Shown piece by piece: positions 14,556 to 22,594 of a DNA stretch of 44,444 nucleotides. The DNA lies in assembly GCA_043812755.1 (NCBI GenBank), contig JBDRLV010000039.1, positions 1 through 44,444 on the forward strand, in the 5' to 3' direction. Below the pieces are notes generated by a model. The model saw only the letters and a program-made list of their open reading frames with translations. It ran no database searches and was not told the DNA's origin. This DNA comes from JBDRLV01 sp043812755. GTDB lineage: Bacteria; Patescibacteriota; Patescibacteriia; UBA9934; GWF2-40-263. The translations under genes and the position numbers were made by a program. Positions within the stretch are counted from its first letter, which is position 1, and every line of letters begins with the position of its first letter.

Positions 14556-17500
14556 CTACTGTGCATCTTGGTGCAAAAGTAGTCCAGCTTGAGTTTTGTA
14601 GAAGTTAAAGAGCACAAGGCCAGCTGAGGCATATCGCATGCCATCAAAAAAGCCAGTTGCCCACACATTGACTTGGTCTTGAAGTCCAAGTCGATTTGCA
14701 AGCTTGATAAGCCAGAATTCTCTGGCAAGGATCATGTCATTGTTTGGGTTAGTGCTTTGTGTAAGCCCTGATCTGTTTAGGCTCAACACTGTCGTAAGTA
14801 CAAGTTCAACTTCTTGTTTTTTGAACTTGGGAGCAATGACTTTTTCAATGTTTCTTGTGAACCATGTTGCAAGCCGCTTAAGATCAGCTTCGTCATTTAG
14901 ACTTGCTGAAATTGCACTGTAAACACTCTGAGCGTTTTGTGCATCAGCAAAGGTTTCAAAAGGAGTGCCTTTGACAATGCTTGTGTTTACAATGTCTACG
15001 ATTCTTGAGCTTGAAATACTTGCACTGATTTTGAGTTCGATAAGTGCCAGCAGTACATCCCAACTCATGTCGATTCCATAAATTTCAGAATATGACTCAA
15101 TAGAGTGGGTAAGACTGCATGTGCCCTCATCTAGAACTGTTTTGATTTTTGCTGTTGGAATTTTCAGGACCAAAGAAGTTCTATGCAATTCCCCAACACC
15201 AGGTTGAGTGCTGAACTGCTCAGCACGCTGTTTGAGGCTTGCGTGGAAACTCTCCACAACACCTAGGTTGTGTCTGTAAGTCTCTTGTGATTCAGAAACA
15301 CTACGCGTGACACTGGCTTTTTGCTCACGATCGAATGTTGCTGATTCCTGCGAGCAATAACCTCTGGGTGTTGGCATGGAAACCGATGGCCTGGATTTCG
15401 CAACATCTTTTAAAGGAGCAGGGTCTGGACCTGCATCAGCCAGCACAGTAGTGCGACTTGTGTCAGCTGGAGTGTCAATGATTGCTTGTGCACTGGTGTG
15501 CGGACATGACTGATCAGAGCCATTGCAATCTTGATCAATCCCATCACCACACGTTTCTTCGGCTCCTGGGAAGATTTCTGATTTGGAATCATCACAATCA
15601 ACTCTGTGACTTGTTGTTGGTGCACAGCTGTAAAAGCCATCACCATCTGCATCATTGAAGTTGAGTGATGGATTATCATCATCGCAATCAGGCGATTGAT
15701 CACATGTGGAGTTTCCATCACCATCCAAGTCAGCTAGATTGTTTTGAGCTATTACATCATCACAATCATCTGAGTTTGAAACGCGGTTTGGTAGCTCTTT
15801 GCATGCATAGACAACATCAGCCTTATCTCCATACCCATCGCCATCTTTGTCACTATAACGAGGGTTGGTTTGATTACTGTCCTGTTCATCTGTTTGCCCA
15901 TTACAATCATTGTCGATTGTGTCGCAAACCTCAGTAGCACCAAGGTGGGCAACTGAGGACATGTCATTACAATCAGTGTTGTCCAAAACATACCCTGCGA
16001 TCTCAACACATGACCTTATGGAAACTTTTGGGTTTCCAAATCCGTCTCCATCTTGATCAAAGAAAAGGGTTTGGGCATCTTGTGCATCGTTTTCATCAGT
16101 GATGCCATCGCAGTCATCATCTACACCATTGCACATTTCTGTTGCGCCAGTGTAGGTAGATGCATTGGTATCATCACAGTCTTCGTCGCAAAGCGAATGA
16201 CCATCCTTGTCTTCGTCTTTTGGGCTAATAGCAGGATCGTCATCATCGCAATCTTCATTGCATGTTGAAAATCCATCACCATCAGCGTCTGATGAGTTGA
16301 GTTCAGGATCATTATCATCACAGTCTGTTGGAAAATCTGTGTAACCGAGAGGTTGCAAACAGGCGAATTGAGGCTTTGCTTCATCAGAGCCATCACCATC
16401 GCCGTCTGCATCAGGATACCAGTCGGTTGGTCCTGTGATTTGAGCATCATTGTCATTACAATCATCGTGATTGTTAATGTAATGCTCAGGACGCGTGCAA
16501 GAGGAGTGGCTTATCATGCCACCAAGACCATCGCCGTCTGCGTCCAAATACCACATTGGCGCATCTTGAGCACCTTCTTCATCAACTGCATTGTCGCAGT
16601 CATTATCCAAACCGTCACAGATTTCAGTGCCAGAAGGATAAATTGAAGGATTGCTATCGTCGCAATCAGCCAGTGCGTCAATGGCACATGAGCTATAGCC
16701 ATCGTTGTCATTGTCAAATGGGCTTACAAACACATTGGCGTCATTGCAGTCACCTGGAGTTTTTACATACCCTTGCGGGCACGCACAACCAATGATTTGA
16801 TCAGTATCAACACCATATCCATCACCGTCTGCATCTGCATAGCAGGTGAATGGATCAAGAATAGTGTTATTTGCGTCATCGCAGTCAGCGTCGTTTTGAA
16901 CAAATCGTAAACGATCTGGATTCATACACGACTTGACTGGTTGGATTTTGTAGCCTCCAAAACCATCGCTGTCAAAGTCTGCGAACCAAGTGGTTGCGTT
17001 AACAGCTGTGTCTTCATCAGTAACTCCATTACAATTGTTGTCAATGCTATCGCATTGTTCATCTGCATTTGGAGAAACATTTGCGTCTGTGTCATTGCAA
17101 TCAGCACTTTCGCCAATAGACAAGTATGTGTTACAGCCCATGAAAAAGCCGTCTTCATCTGCGTCTTTGCAGGTGCTACACATATCCCACACATACGCAT
17201 GAGTGTCATCGCAATCTTGTTCTCGCAGAGTGTAGCGATCGCAATCAACAAAGTAACCGTCGCCATCTGCATCAGTACAGACTTCGCATGAAGCCCAGTT
17301 GTCTGTGTCATTGTCATTGCAGTCCACAACATTTGGATACACATTGCATCCGACAAAGTGCTGGTCATTGTCTGCGTCGTTGCAGGTCGAGCAGGTGGTC
17401 CACGCAAGCTGATTAGTGTCATCGCAGTCAAATCCATCTTTGGATTCGATAAACCCGATAGGTTTATCGCAAGCAACAACACTGGTGTCTTGGTTACCGT

Positions 17501-17927
17501 ATTTGTCTGCGTCTGTGTCGATGTACCATGTGCGGGCATTTTCAGCATCAGCCTCATCTGTTTGCCCATCACAGTCGTTGTCAAAACCGTCGCAGACCTC
17601 AACTGCACCAGGATAGATGTCTTTGAGCTTATCGTCACAATCTTTGGTGATAGAAAATCCATCACCATCAGAGTCGATAATACTGAAGACGATTGTTCCG
17701 GATGCGACATTATCAGAAGGTAACATTGCATTGAACATTTCCGGAATGGAAATTTTGCCAAGGAATGTTACAACCAAGAGCAGAACAATGCATTCTGTAT
17801 AAAAGCCCCACTTGGCTTTTAGGTGTGGAAGGATTGTCCCATAGTAAGCTTTTTGAATATCAGAAAGCGAAGGCGCTAAAAACGCACTCCTCATGCCATC
17901 ATTGACCACATTCTTTTGCCTGGTCAT
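14556..17927 (-). CDS. Large MopE-like metal-binding repeat protein, membrane-anchored
   Basis: A 1123-residue protein. A cytoplasmic N-terminus of about 42 residues is followed by one transmembrane helix (about 43-62, CIVLLLVVTFLG). Residues about 80-800 are some twenty Asp/Cys-rich units such as DSDGDGF, DCDD, GAVEVCDGFDNDCDG, matching the putative metal-binding motif of MopE-type surface proteins (Cu/Ca-type EF-hand-like loops). A Ser/Thr/Pro linker (about 815-870) leads to a C-terminal domain (about 900-1123) with DEADLKRLATWFTRN...LVLTTVL and REFWLIKLANRLGL...W, shared with the two neighbouring proteins. The start at 17927 (MTRQKNV) follows GGAGGT by five bases; the ORF start at 17939 lies over that ribosome site. 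A cell-surface fibre or metal-loaded adhesin is a reasonable guess only. Confidence 0.85.
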   Translation of the reverse strand: MTRQKNVVNDGMRSAFLAPSLSDIQKAYYGTILPHLKAKWGFYTECIVLLLVVTFLGKISIPEMFNAMLPSDNVASGTIVFSIIDSDGDGFSITKDCDDKLKDIYPGAVEVCDGFDNDCDGQTDEADAENARTWYIDTDADKYGNQDTSVVACDKPIGFIESKDGFDCDDTNQLAWTTCSTCNDADNDQHFVGCNVYPNVVDCNDNDTDNWASCEVCTDADGDGYFVDCDRYTLREQDCDDTHAYVWDMCSTCKDADEDGFFMGCNTYLSIGESADCNDTDANVSPNADEQCDSIDNNCNGVTDEDTAVNATTWFADFDSDGFGGYKIQPVKSCMNPDRLRFVQNDADCDDANNTILDPFTCYADADGDGYGVDTDQIIGCACPQGYVKTPGDCNDANVFVSPFDNDNDGYSSCAIDALADCDDSNPSIYPSGTEICDGLDNDCDNAVDEEGAQDAPMWYLDADGDGLGGMISHSSCTRPEHYINNHDDCNDNDAQITGPTDWYPDADGDGDGSDEAKPQFACLQPLGYTDFPTDCDDNDPELNSSDADGDGFSTCNEDCDDDDPAISPKDEDKDGHSLCDEDCDDTNASTYTGATEMCNGVDDDCDGITDENDAQDAQTLFFDQDGDGFGNPKVSIRSCVEIAGYVLDNTDCNDMSSVAHLGATEVCDTIDNDCNGQTDEQDSNQTNPRYSDKDGDGYGDKADVVYACKELPNRVSNSDDCDDVIAQNNLADLDGDGNSTCDQSPDCDDDNPSLNFNDADGDGFYSCAPTTSHRVDCDDSKSEIFPGAEETCGDGIDQDCNGSDQSCPHTSAQAIIDTPADTSRTTVLADAGPDPAPLKDVAKSRPSVSMPTPRGYCSQESATFDREQKASVTRSVSESQETYRHNLGVVESFHASLKQRAEQFSTQPGVGELHRTSLVLKIPTAKIKTVLDEGTCSLTHSIESYSEIYGIDMSWDVLLALIELKISASISSSRIVDIVNTSIVKGTPFETFADAQNAQSVYSAISASLNDEADLKRLATWFTRNIEKVIAPKFKKQEVELVLTTVLSLNRSGLTQSTNPNNDMILAREFWLIKLANRLGLQDQVNVWATGFFDGMRYASAGLVLFNFYKTQAGLLLHQDAQ

Positions 17928-18023
17928 TATAACCTCCATCTGGCCATAGCCAGTTTGCTACCGGCCAGGTAGACTTATTTTGTTTGTAAAAAGAGCCAAG
18001 TTTCTCCAAAATGAGAACTGCTT

Positions 18024-18052
18024 AACTTATACTAATATATCGATTTTGTCAA
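18024..18052 (-). promoter_or_regulatory. Promoter of the MopE-like gene
   Basis: TTGACA (18052-18047), 17 bp, TAAGTT (18029-18024); TATAAG overlaps two bases upstream as an alternative -10. Confidence 0.6.
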
Positions 18053-18067
18053 TAGTTTTGAACATTG

Positions 18068-18097
18068 CCGAGACTGGGACTCGAGTCTCGGTCTCGG
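18068..18097. repeat. Palindromic spacer element
   Basis: CCGAGAC (18068-18074) pairs with GTCTCGG, which occurs twice (18085-18091, 18091-18097); GACTCGAGTC in the middle is itself palindromic. Confidence 0.6.
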
Positions 18098-18110
18098 AAA
18101 CTAGGAAAAT

Positions 18111-18137
18111 AAAAAAGCTTGTTGTTTCCAACAAGCT
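18111..18137 (-). terminator. Terminator of the TPM-domain gene
   Basis: AGCTTGTTG/CAACAAGCT (18116-18124/18129-18137), T-run on the minus strand at 18115-18111. Confidence 0.8.
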
Positions 18138-18149
18138 AATGAGTAGTTT

Positions 18150-20693
18150 TTACCAACCGCCAACAGAAGAGCTTGAACCTCCTCCACCAAAGCTTCCTGT
18201 TGAGGAAGATGAGCGCCTACTGGCTTCAGCACGTGCAGCAGCTGCAGCGCGTTGTGCAGCACGTTCTGCAGCTCGCCTTGCTTCTTCTGCGGCACGGATC
18301 CTTGCCTGCTCTGCTTCATAGGCGCGACGCGCAGAACGCTCAGTGTTTTCCCAAGCTTGCTGGTGTTCTTGTAGCTTGGTTTTCAAGACAGTATAGTTGA
18401 CTGCTCCTTCAATTTGTGGAGCAGAGTAGGCTCTAATGGATGAGGAGTTTCCTCCCCAGCGATGCACTTTGCTTTGATAAGAGCTACGAAGCTCTTGCAT
18501 GCGAGCGACTTCCTGCTCAAATGCGCTTTTGTTTTTAGCAAGGGTCTCGCAGTGGGCAATGGCTTTTTGAAAGGCCTCTAATGCGCTTGTGAGTACACGC
18601 ATTGCTTTGTCAGCAACACGACCAGCTTGAACAAGCCTGGTTTCGTTTTCATCTGCTTCTGCTTGTTTTAGCAGAGCATGGCCTTTTTCAAGCTGTTCTT
18701 TGCCTTGCTTAAGAGTTGCATCAGCGCGACAATTGGAATGAACTTTTTTTGTCTGCCCAATCTTCTTTTGCGCTTTTTTTCCAGTTTCAGTTGCACTTGT
18801 ATAGGCAGCCCATGCTTGTGTTTTTTGTTTATCAAAACGTTTACTGGCATTTTGAACAATACCGATTTGCAGGGCGCACCTATCGTAGAGTTCCTGAACA
18901 TGCCTTGCTTGCGACACTGTTGCTTGAGCATCGCTGATGTCAGTGCTCAAAAGCATGCCAACAAATTCATCTTCCTCACCACGAGCTTGTTCAAGGGTCA
19001 GTTGCGGATCATCTTGAGCATCAAGAAGTATTGCAGGAAGCTCAGGCAATTTTTCCACCTTACTTGAAAGCATGGCCTGTCGTGCTTTTACAATCCGACC
19101 AAGCCGAGCTTGGATCGTTGTCTCTCGCTCGCACAGTTGTGTAATACGTCTTGCATACGCCAGAGGGTCTGACCAGCGGAGTGCGTTGACCTGTTCATAC
19201 AGCAGTGCGTCTGATGCATCATTTCCAAACAGCGGATGGTCGCTCACCCAGCGGTGCGGGATTTCATTCTCATCAGCCAGAGTGAACATTGCATCTATGT
19301 TTGCGTGCGGGAAAGCGTCCTCGGCTGAAGTCATCTGTGTTTTTGCAGCACCCTTGAGTTCATTCCAGCCATGCATAATGCCTGCGTACTGAGCTTGCAG
19401 ATTTGCTCTCAAGTCTCGAGGAGCGATTGTTACCTTTTTGTACTCTGAACCAAATAGGTCGTCAGTGTTGACTTCTTTGGTGTCAAAGTCAAAGGGAGCA
19501 TCCAGTTGGATAATGGCATCAAGCATTGGTTGCGTTTTGAAGTAACTACCTTTGCTCATTGTGATTTCACATCGAACCAAGTTTGTTTCCATGGCCTTGA
19601 GAGCAATGTAGAGAGCATCAACCTGCTTTGTTACTGATTCATACAGAGTAGCTGTTTGCCCTTGCACATTTTTGAGCATGATGATGTCATCGCGCTCGCC
19701 ATAGAAATCAACATACTTGCCCGTGGCGTTTTTGATGAGATCTTTCCAAGCTTGAATTTCTCGGGCAAAGGTTTGCGCAAGCCGTTTGCAAAGCAAGTAG
19801 CGTCTGACCAACAAGCCAATGATCAAAGCAATGAGCGCGATGATGCCAGCCCATTTTGTAACAGCTTTGCCAAGAGCAATAGACCGCTCATTTCGTCGGT
19901 CGTTTACATAGGACTGGAGCACATCTGTGAGCGCTTGCATTTCACTAGCGACTTCAAGCATTGCGCTTTTGTCATCTGTTGCGCGCGTGACTTCTCCTTT
20001 TTCAAGCATCTCTACGTAACTACTAGTGTCTTCAGGGACTGATGATATGTCACGCAACAGCGTTCTCAGGCGTAGAGTTTGTTCGTCTAGTGTTGCGCGT
20101 GCGGTTGCAAGACGTCTTTCTTCCTGCCTTTTTCGCTCTGCTTCTTTTCGAGCTGCAACACGCACAGGATCGGTTTTATCAAACAGATGGTCGTCAATCG
20201 CGTGCATCATTTCCATAAGACCTTCTGCAGGTGTTTGTGGAGTTCCACGCATGTGTTTGACAAAGACGTCTGTGTAAGGCTTGTGAGCGCCTCGCTCAAA
20301 TCCAAGTTCGTTTTTGAACTTAGCCCCTGCAGAGAGCGTGAACTTTTTTTGATCAAAGATAACCAAGAAGACTTGGCTTGTCATTGCATCAAAGCTGGGT
20401 TCGTCTTTTTGCCAATCACTTACGATTCCATCAACAGCAGCAGCATAGTCTGCATCACTCCGCGCTTGGACACGCTGTGCAAACACAACGTAGAAAGGGA
20501 AGTGGAGGCTTGCAGCAGCGTGCTGAAGTTTTTCCATTTGCCTTTCATTGACAAGCGCAGGGTTGTAAGACTCAGGGATTGTGTAGATGAATTGCCCTTC
20601 CACAAGCTTTGGTGCTAGCAAAGGACTTGCACTGGCCAGAGAGCCTGCAAGCAATAGGGTGATTGCAAGAAAAGCCAAAGTTGTCTTTTTCAT
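18150..20693 (-). CDS. TPM-domain (YgcG-like) envelope protein with long coiled coil
   Basis: An 847-residue protein. Signal peptide MKKTTLAFLAITLLLAGS (about 1-22). A TPM-type domain (about 30-170) has NPALVNERQMEKLQ and FPFYVVFAQ followed by the DYAAAVDGIVSDW segment. Charged coiled coil follows, a transmembrane helix at about 278-298 (WAGIIALIALIIGLLVRR), then a long helical intracellular part (about 300-800) ending in an Ala/Arg/Glu-rich coil. The extreme C-terminus, GSFGGGGSSSSVGGW, is the glycine-rich tail typical of YgcG/TPM proteins, although there the region after the membrane helix is usually short. The start at 20693 replaces the ORF start at 20750 because it opens the signal peptide. 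TPM-domain proteins have been linked to photosystem II repair and to phosphatase-like activity; no function is assigned here. Confidence 0.8.
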   Translation of the reverse strand: MKKTTLAFLAITLLLAGSLASASPLLAPKLVEGQFIYTIPESYNPALVNERQMEKLQHAAASLHFPFYVVFAQRVQARSDADYAAAVDGIVSDWQKDEPSFDAMTSQVFLVIFDQKKFTLSAGAKFKNELGFERGAHKPYTDVFVKHMRGTPQTPAEGLMEMMHAIDDHLFDKTDPVRVAARKEAERKRQEERRLATARATLDEQTLRLRTLLRDISSVPEDTSSYVEMLEKGEVTRATDDKSAMLEVASEMQALTDVLQSYVNDRRNERSIALGKAVTKWAGIIALIALIIGLLVRRYLLCKRLAQTFAREIQAWKDLIKNATGKYVDFYGERDDIIMLKNVQGQTATLYESVTKQVDALYIALKAMETNLVRCEITMSKGSYFKTQPMLDAIIQLDAPFDFDTKEVNTDDLFGSEYKKVTIAPRDLRANLQAQYAGIMHGWNELKGAAKTQMTSAEDAFPHANIDAMFTLADENEIPHRWVSDHPLFGNDASDALLYEQVNALRWSDPLAYARRITQLCERETTIQARLGRIVKARQAMLSSKVEKLPELPAILLDAQDDPQLTLEQARGEEDEFVGMLLSTDISDAQATVSQARHVQELYDRCALQIGIVQNASKRFDKQKTQAWAAYTSATETGKKAQKKIGQTKKVHSNCRADATLKQGKEQLEKGHALLKQAEADENETRLVQAGRVADKAMRVLTSALEAFQKAIAHCETLAKNKSAFEQEVARMQELRSSYQSKVHRWGGNSSSIRAYSAPQIEGAVNYTVLKTKLQEHQQAWENTERSARRAYEAEQARIRAAEEARRAAERAAQRAAAAARAEASRRSSSSTGSFGGGGSSSSVGGW

Positions 20694-20775
20694 TTCTTCC
20701 CTTTCTTTTTTAGCAAGAATTCTGCTAGTTGGTTTTGTAAAGAACAGCATTCAAACAAAATACGTTTGATGGCAG

Positions 20776-20804
20776 ATATTAGCATAAAAGAGACAATATG
20801 TCAA
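20776..20804 (-). promoter_or_regulatory. Promoter of the TPM-domain gene
   Basis: TTGACA (20804-20799), 17 bp, TAATAT (20781-20776). Confidence 0.75.
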
Positions 20805-20861
20805 TTAATAATTCGTGTTTATTCATTGTTTTTGACTTTCTATATTTTTGGGATAAATCTG

Positions 20862-20890
20862 TTGACATTTTGCATGTATTGGGATAAACT
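20862..20890 (+). promoter_or_regulatory. Promoter reading toward the hairpin / GIY-YIG / tRNA-Glu region
   Basis: TTGACA (20862-20867), 17 bp, TAAACT (20885-20890). A second, weaker copy sits just upstream (TTGACT at 20832, TTGGGATAAA at 20848), so the two look like a tandem duplication. Confidence 0.6.
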
Positions 20891-20988
20891 ACCCGCACAT
20901 TTGACTTGATTCAGTCAGGAATCTGTTTTTTGAAAATTACAAGAAGCAGGTAGACAGAAAAAAAGACATGAGCTTAAAGATACATTTC

Positions 20989-21115
20989 GTGAAACACTTG
21001 AAAATAGATGGGATGCGAAGGGTTGGAGGTAAACAAAGTCCGAGACGTACGTAAACGTACAGCGAGGACTTTGTGAACCGAAACCCAAGCAGGCCACTAT
21101 TTTCAAGTGTTTCAC
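20989..21115 (+). ncRNA. Long hairpin element, possible RNA
   Basis: GTGAAACACTTGAAAATAG (20989-21007) is exactly complementary to 21097-21115. Inside, ACAAAGTCC pairs with GGACTTTGT and GTACG/CGTAC forms the tip; GGGTT/AACCC can pair between. About 127 nt in all, ending six bases before a tRNA-Glu fragment. It lies on the transcript of the 20862 promoter, but a DNA-level role is equally possible. Confidence 0.4.
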
Positions 21116-21121
21116 CTTCAT

Positions 21122-21142
21122 GGCCCCATCGTCTAACGGTTA
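21122..21142 (+). pseudogene. 5' fragment of a tRNA-Glu gene
   Basis: It matches 19 of 21 bases of the start of the intact tRNA-Glu at 21475 (acceptor strand and D arm, GGCCCCATCGTCTA). It then breaks off into two unrelated hairpins. No anticodon or T arm follows. Confidence 0.75.
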
Positions 21143-21143
21143 T

Positions 21144-21203
21144 CCGGCAGCTTTAGTAAACTAAAGTGCCGGACCCGGCATCCAGCTTTGCTGGGCTGCC
21201 GGG
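21144..21203. repeat. Two adjacent palindromes following the tRNA fragment
   Basis: CCGGCAGCTTTAGT/ACTAAAGTGCCGG (21144-21172) and CCCGGCA/TGCCGGG with inner CCAGC/GCTGG (21174-21203). The CTTTAG/CTAAAG arm resembles the repeat inserted in tsaD at 28567-28679. Confidence 0.7.
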
Positions 21204-21227
21204 GGACAGATTCAATTACACATTTCT

Positions 21228-21470
21228 ATGTATTTCATATATATTCTTGAAAGTGAAGTTTCTGGAAGATGGTATATAGGTATGAGTGAAAATCCCGAGA
21301 AACGTCTTTTAGAAGAACACAATGCAGGGAAGGTTCGTTCAACAAAAGGATATAGGCCATACAAATTAGTTTACAAAGAAAAATATCACACAAAAACAGA
21401 AGCCATGCGAAAAGAACGACAAATCAAAATTCTGGAGCTATTCGTAAAGGAATTAAACGTCAGTTACTAA
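21228..21470 (+). CDS. GIY-YIG domain endonuclease-like protein
   Basis: An 80-residue single-domain GIY-YIG protein. FIYILESEVSGRWYIGMSENPEKRLLEEHN carries the paired Y motifs and the catalytic Arg; RPYKLVYKEKY and the late Glu (KTEAMRKERQIK) complete the family pattern. Small proteins of this type (UPF0213/YhbQ-like) are nuclease-fold proteins of uncertain role. It lies between a partial and a complete tRNA-Glu gene, a context that hints at insertion next to a tRNA. It shares a probable transcript with both. Confidence 0.9.
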   Translation: MYFIYILESEVSGRWYIGMSENPEKRLLEEHNAGKVRSTKGYRPYKLVYKEKYHTKTEAMRKERQIKILELFVKELNVSY

Positions 21471-21474
21471 ACAT

Positions 21475-21549
21475 GGCCCCATCGTCTATTGGTTAGGACA
21501 TCAGGTTTTCATCCTGAAAAGGGGGGTTCGATTCCCCCTGGGGTCACCA
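21475..21549 (+). tRNA. tRNA-Glu (anticodon TTC), CCA encoded
   Basis: Acceptor GGCCCCA/TGGGGTC, anticodon stem TCAGG/CCTGA with loop TTTTCAT (anticodon 21508-21510), T arm GGGGG-TTCGATT-CCCCC, discriminator A and CCA at 21547-21549. All arms pair. Confidence 0.97.
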
Positions 21550-21581
21550 ATAAAACAACCTGCAAGGCAGGTTGTTTTATT
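21549..21581 (+). terminator. Terminator after tRNA-Glu
   Basis: A 15-bp perfect stem (AATAAAACAACCTGC with its complement, three-base loop), whose right arm holds the T-rich tract. Confidence 0.7.
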
Positions 21582-21635
21582 ATCCACATAATTTATATTG
21601 ACAACAAAAACAATTCATGATGTATTGAATATACA

Positions 21636-21666
21636 AACTCCCGACTATAAATAGCTGGGAGTTTTT
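21636..21666 (+). terminator. Second hairpin with T-run
   Basis: AACTCCC/GGGAGTT (21636-21642/21657-21663) followed by T's to 21666. Confidence 0.6.
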
Positions 21667-21687
21667 TGTTTAGCTTTTTTGCCCGGG

Positions 21688-21755
21688 GGGCGTGGTGTGG
21701 TACGTTTTCAGATTTGTCAATCATGAGAATCAGGGTTCGAATCCCTGCACGTCCA
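21688..21755 (+). pseudogene. Degenerate tRNA-Asp-like sequence
   Basis: Acceptor GGGCGTG/CACGTCC and T arm CAGGG-TTCGAAT-CCCTG are intact, and TGTCAATC fits a GTC (Asp) anticodon. The D arm is about five bases too short and the anticodon stem does not pair in the standard register. The 3' end reads ACCG rather than ACCA. Either a decayed gene or a very unusual tRNA. Confidence 0.5.
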
Positions 21756-21769
21756 CCGGACAAAAACGC

Positions 21770-21798
21770 TTGACTTGATCGAAAGTCTTGGTTATATT
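21770..21798 (+). promoter_or_regulatory. Promoter of unknown target
   Basis: TTGACT (21770-21775), 17 bp, TATATT (21793-21798). The only thing downstream before opposing genes is about 65 bases ending in GGTTTTGTTTTTG, so a short RNA or a remnant unit is possible. Confidence 0.4.
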
Positions 21799-21875
21799 TA
21801 GTATTAGATTGACAAGTCTGAAGCACCAAGCCACAGCAGAACTACTTCGCAGGAGGTGGTTTTGTTTTTGAAAAG

Positions 21876-21907
21876 AAAAACAGCCGTTCAAAGAGATCAG
21901 AACGGGC
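21876..21907 (-). terminator. Terminator of the 21897-22136 gene
   Basis: GCCCGTTC/GAACGGC stem (21907-21900 with 21889-21883), then TTTTTCTTTT on the minus strand; the stem overlaps the stop codon. Confidence 0.7.
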
Positions 21908-22136
21908 TGCGTGTGAATTCATGATACATTTCTGTAGTCATGAAGGCAATGAGAAAGAGCATGAAGAGTACAAGGTTGCCAGCAATGGCTGCAAGCGGTG
22001 CACGAACCAGAGCAACAGCACATTGTTCAAAACACTCATCCCCTCGTGTTTGTCGAAGTGAGAGTATGGTGCTGATCAAGGCACTGACAAGAGCAGTGCT
22101 GATAATGATGGTATTGAGGATCTGTTCAGGGTTCAT
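21897..22136 (-). CDS. Small two-helix membrane protein
   Basis: A 79-residue protein with hydrophobic helices at about 7-27 and 47-70 and a short charged loop containing two Cys (RGDECFEQC). Ribosome site GGAGGTGGT directly before the ATG. It has its own promoter, whose -35 box overlaps that of the opposite transcript. I do not recognise a family. Confidence 0.7.
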   Translation of the reverse strand: MNPEQILNTIIISTALVSALISTILSLRQTRGDECFEQCAVALVRAPLAAIAGNLVLFMLFLIAFMTTEMYHEFTRSPF

Positions 22137-22154
22137 ACCACCTCCTTAATGAGT

Positions 22155-22205
22155 AGTATAAGCCATTTATAAAGGATTGACAAAATTCAATTATTTTGGT
22201 ATTGT
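22155..22205. promoter_or_regulatory. Divergent promoters with overlapping -35 boxes
   Basis: Rightward: TTGACA (22177-22182), 17 bp, TATTGT (22200-22205). Leftward: TTGTCA (22183-22178), 17 bp, TATACT (22160-22155). The two -35 boxes share five bases, so the promoters probably exclude each other. Confidence 0.65.
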
Positions 22206-22276
22206 ATCCTCTTAAACTTGACCAATGACGAACGTTTCGTCGCTGTTGCCAGAAAACAGGAGACAATGCCCCAGAG

Positions 22277-22579
22277 TTGTGTAAGCTGCTCAGAGAGCTG
22301 CTCGCCAATAGGGCATTCACCATCGTCACCACAACAGAGAAGAGTGGTTTTATTCCGTCTGTGGGAATTCAACGACGCCTAAATGAATGTGACGATTCAA
22401 TCAGGGTCGAGGCAAACGATAACGGAGACACTGCCATCGTTCTGTCCGACACGGACGTCGACTGTTGCTTCGCACTTCGTGGAAGTAACCAGGCGTACTT
22501 CAACTTCTGCCCAACTCATGTCGTTATCACAGATTACGACAAAGGTGGGCGCAAGAAGCACACTGTTTTGCTTGCGTGA
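22277..22579 (+). CDS. Uncertain small ORF of expression unit 1
   Basis: An open frame of up to 100 codons lies between a strong promoter/leader and a terminator. The good ribosome site (AGGAG, 22258-22262) serves an ATG at 22266 in another frame, which closes after 38 codons at a TAA overlapping an ATG at 22383. The frame at 22277 has only TTG or later GTG starts. Its C-terminal part (CPTHVVITDYDKGGRKK...LLA) weakly resembles that of the 23592 gene (CEKGHCEINDYP...LLLA). Either the gene is frameshifted near its start or initiation is unusual. Family unknown. Confidence 0.35.
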   Translation: MCKLLRELLANRAFTIVTTTEKSGFIPSVGIQRRLNECDDSIRVEANDNGDTAIVLSDTDVDCCFALRGSNQAYFNFCPTHVVITDYDKGGRKKHTVLLA

Positions 22580-22594
22580 TCAACCTCCACGCAC

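Noticed and set aside
16000..17800. Several long frames on both strands inside the MopE-like gene
   Set aside because: Shadows of the repetitive Asp/Cys codons of the real gene.
20915..21121. 68-codon minus-strand frame
   Set aside because: It runs through the 19-bp-stem hairpin element and a promoter; composition is not protein-like.
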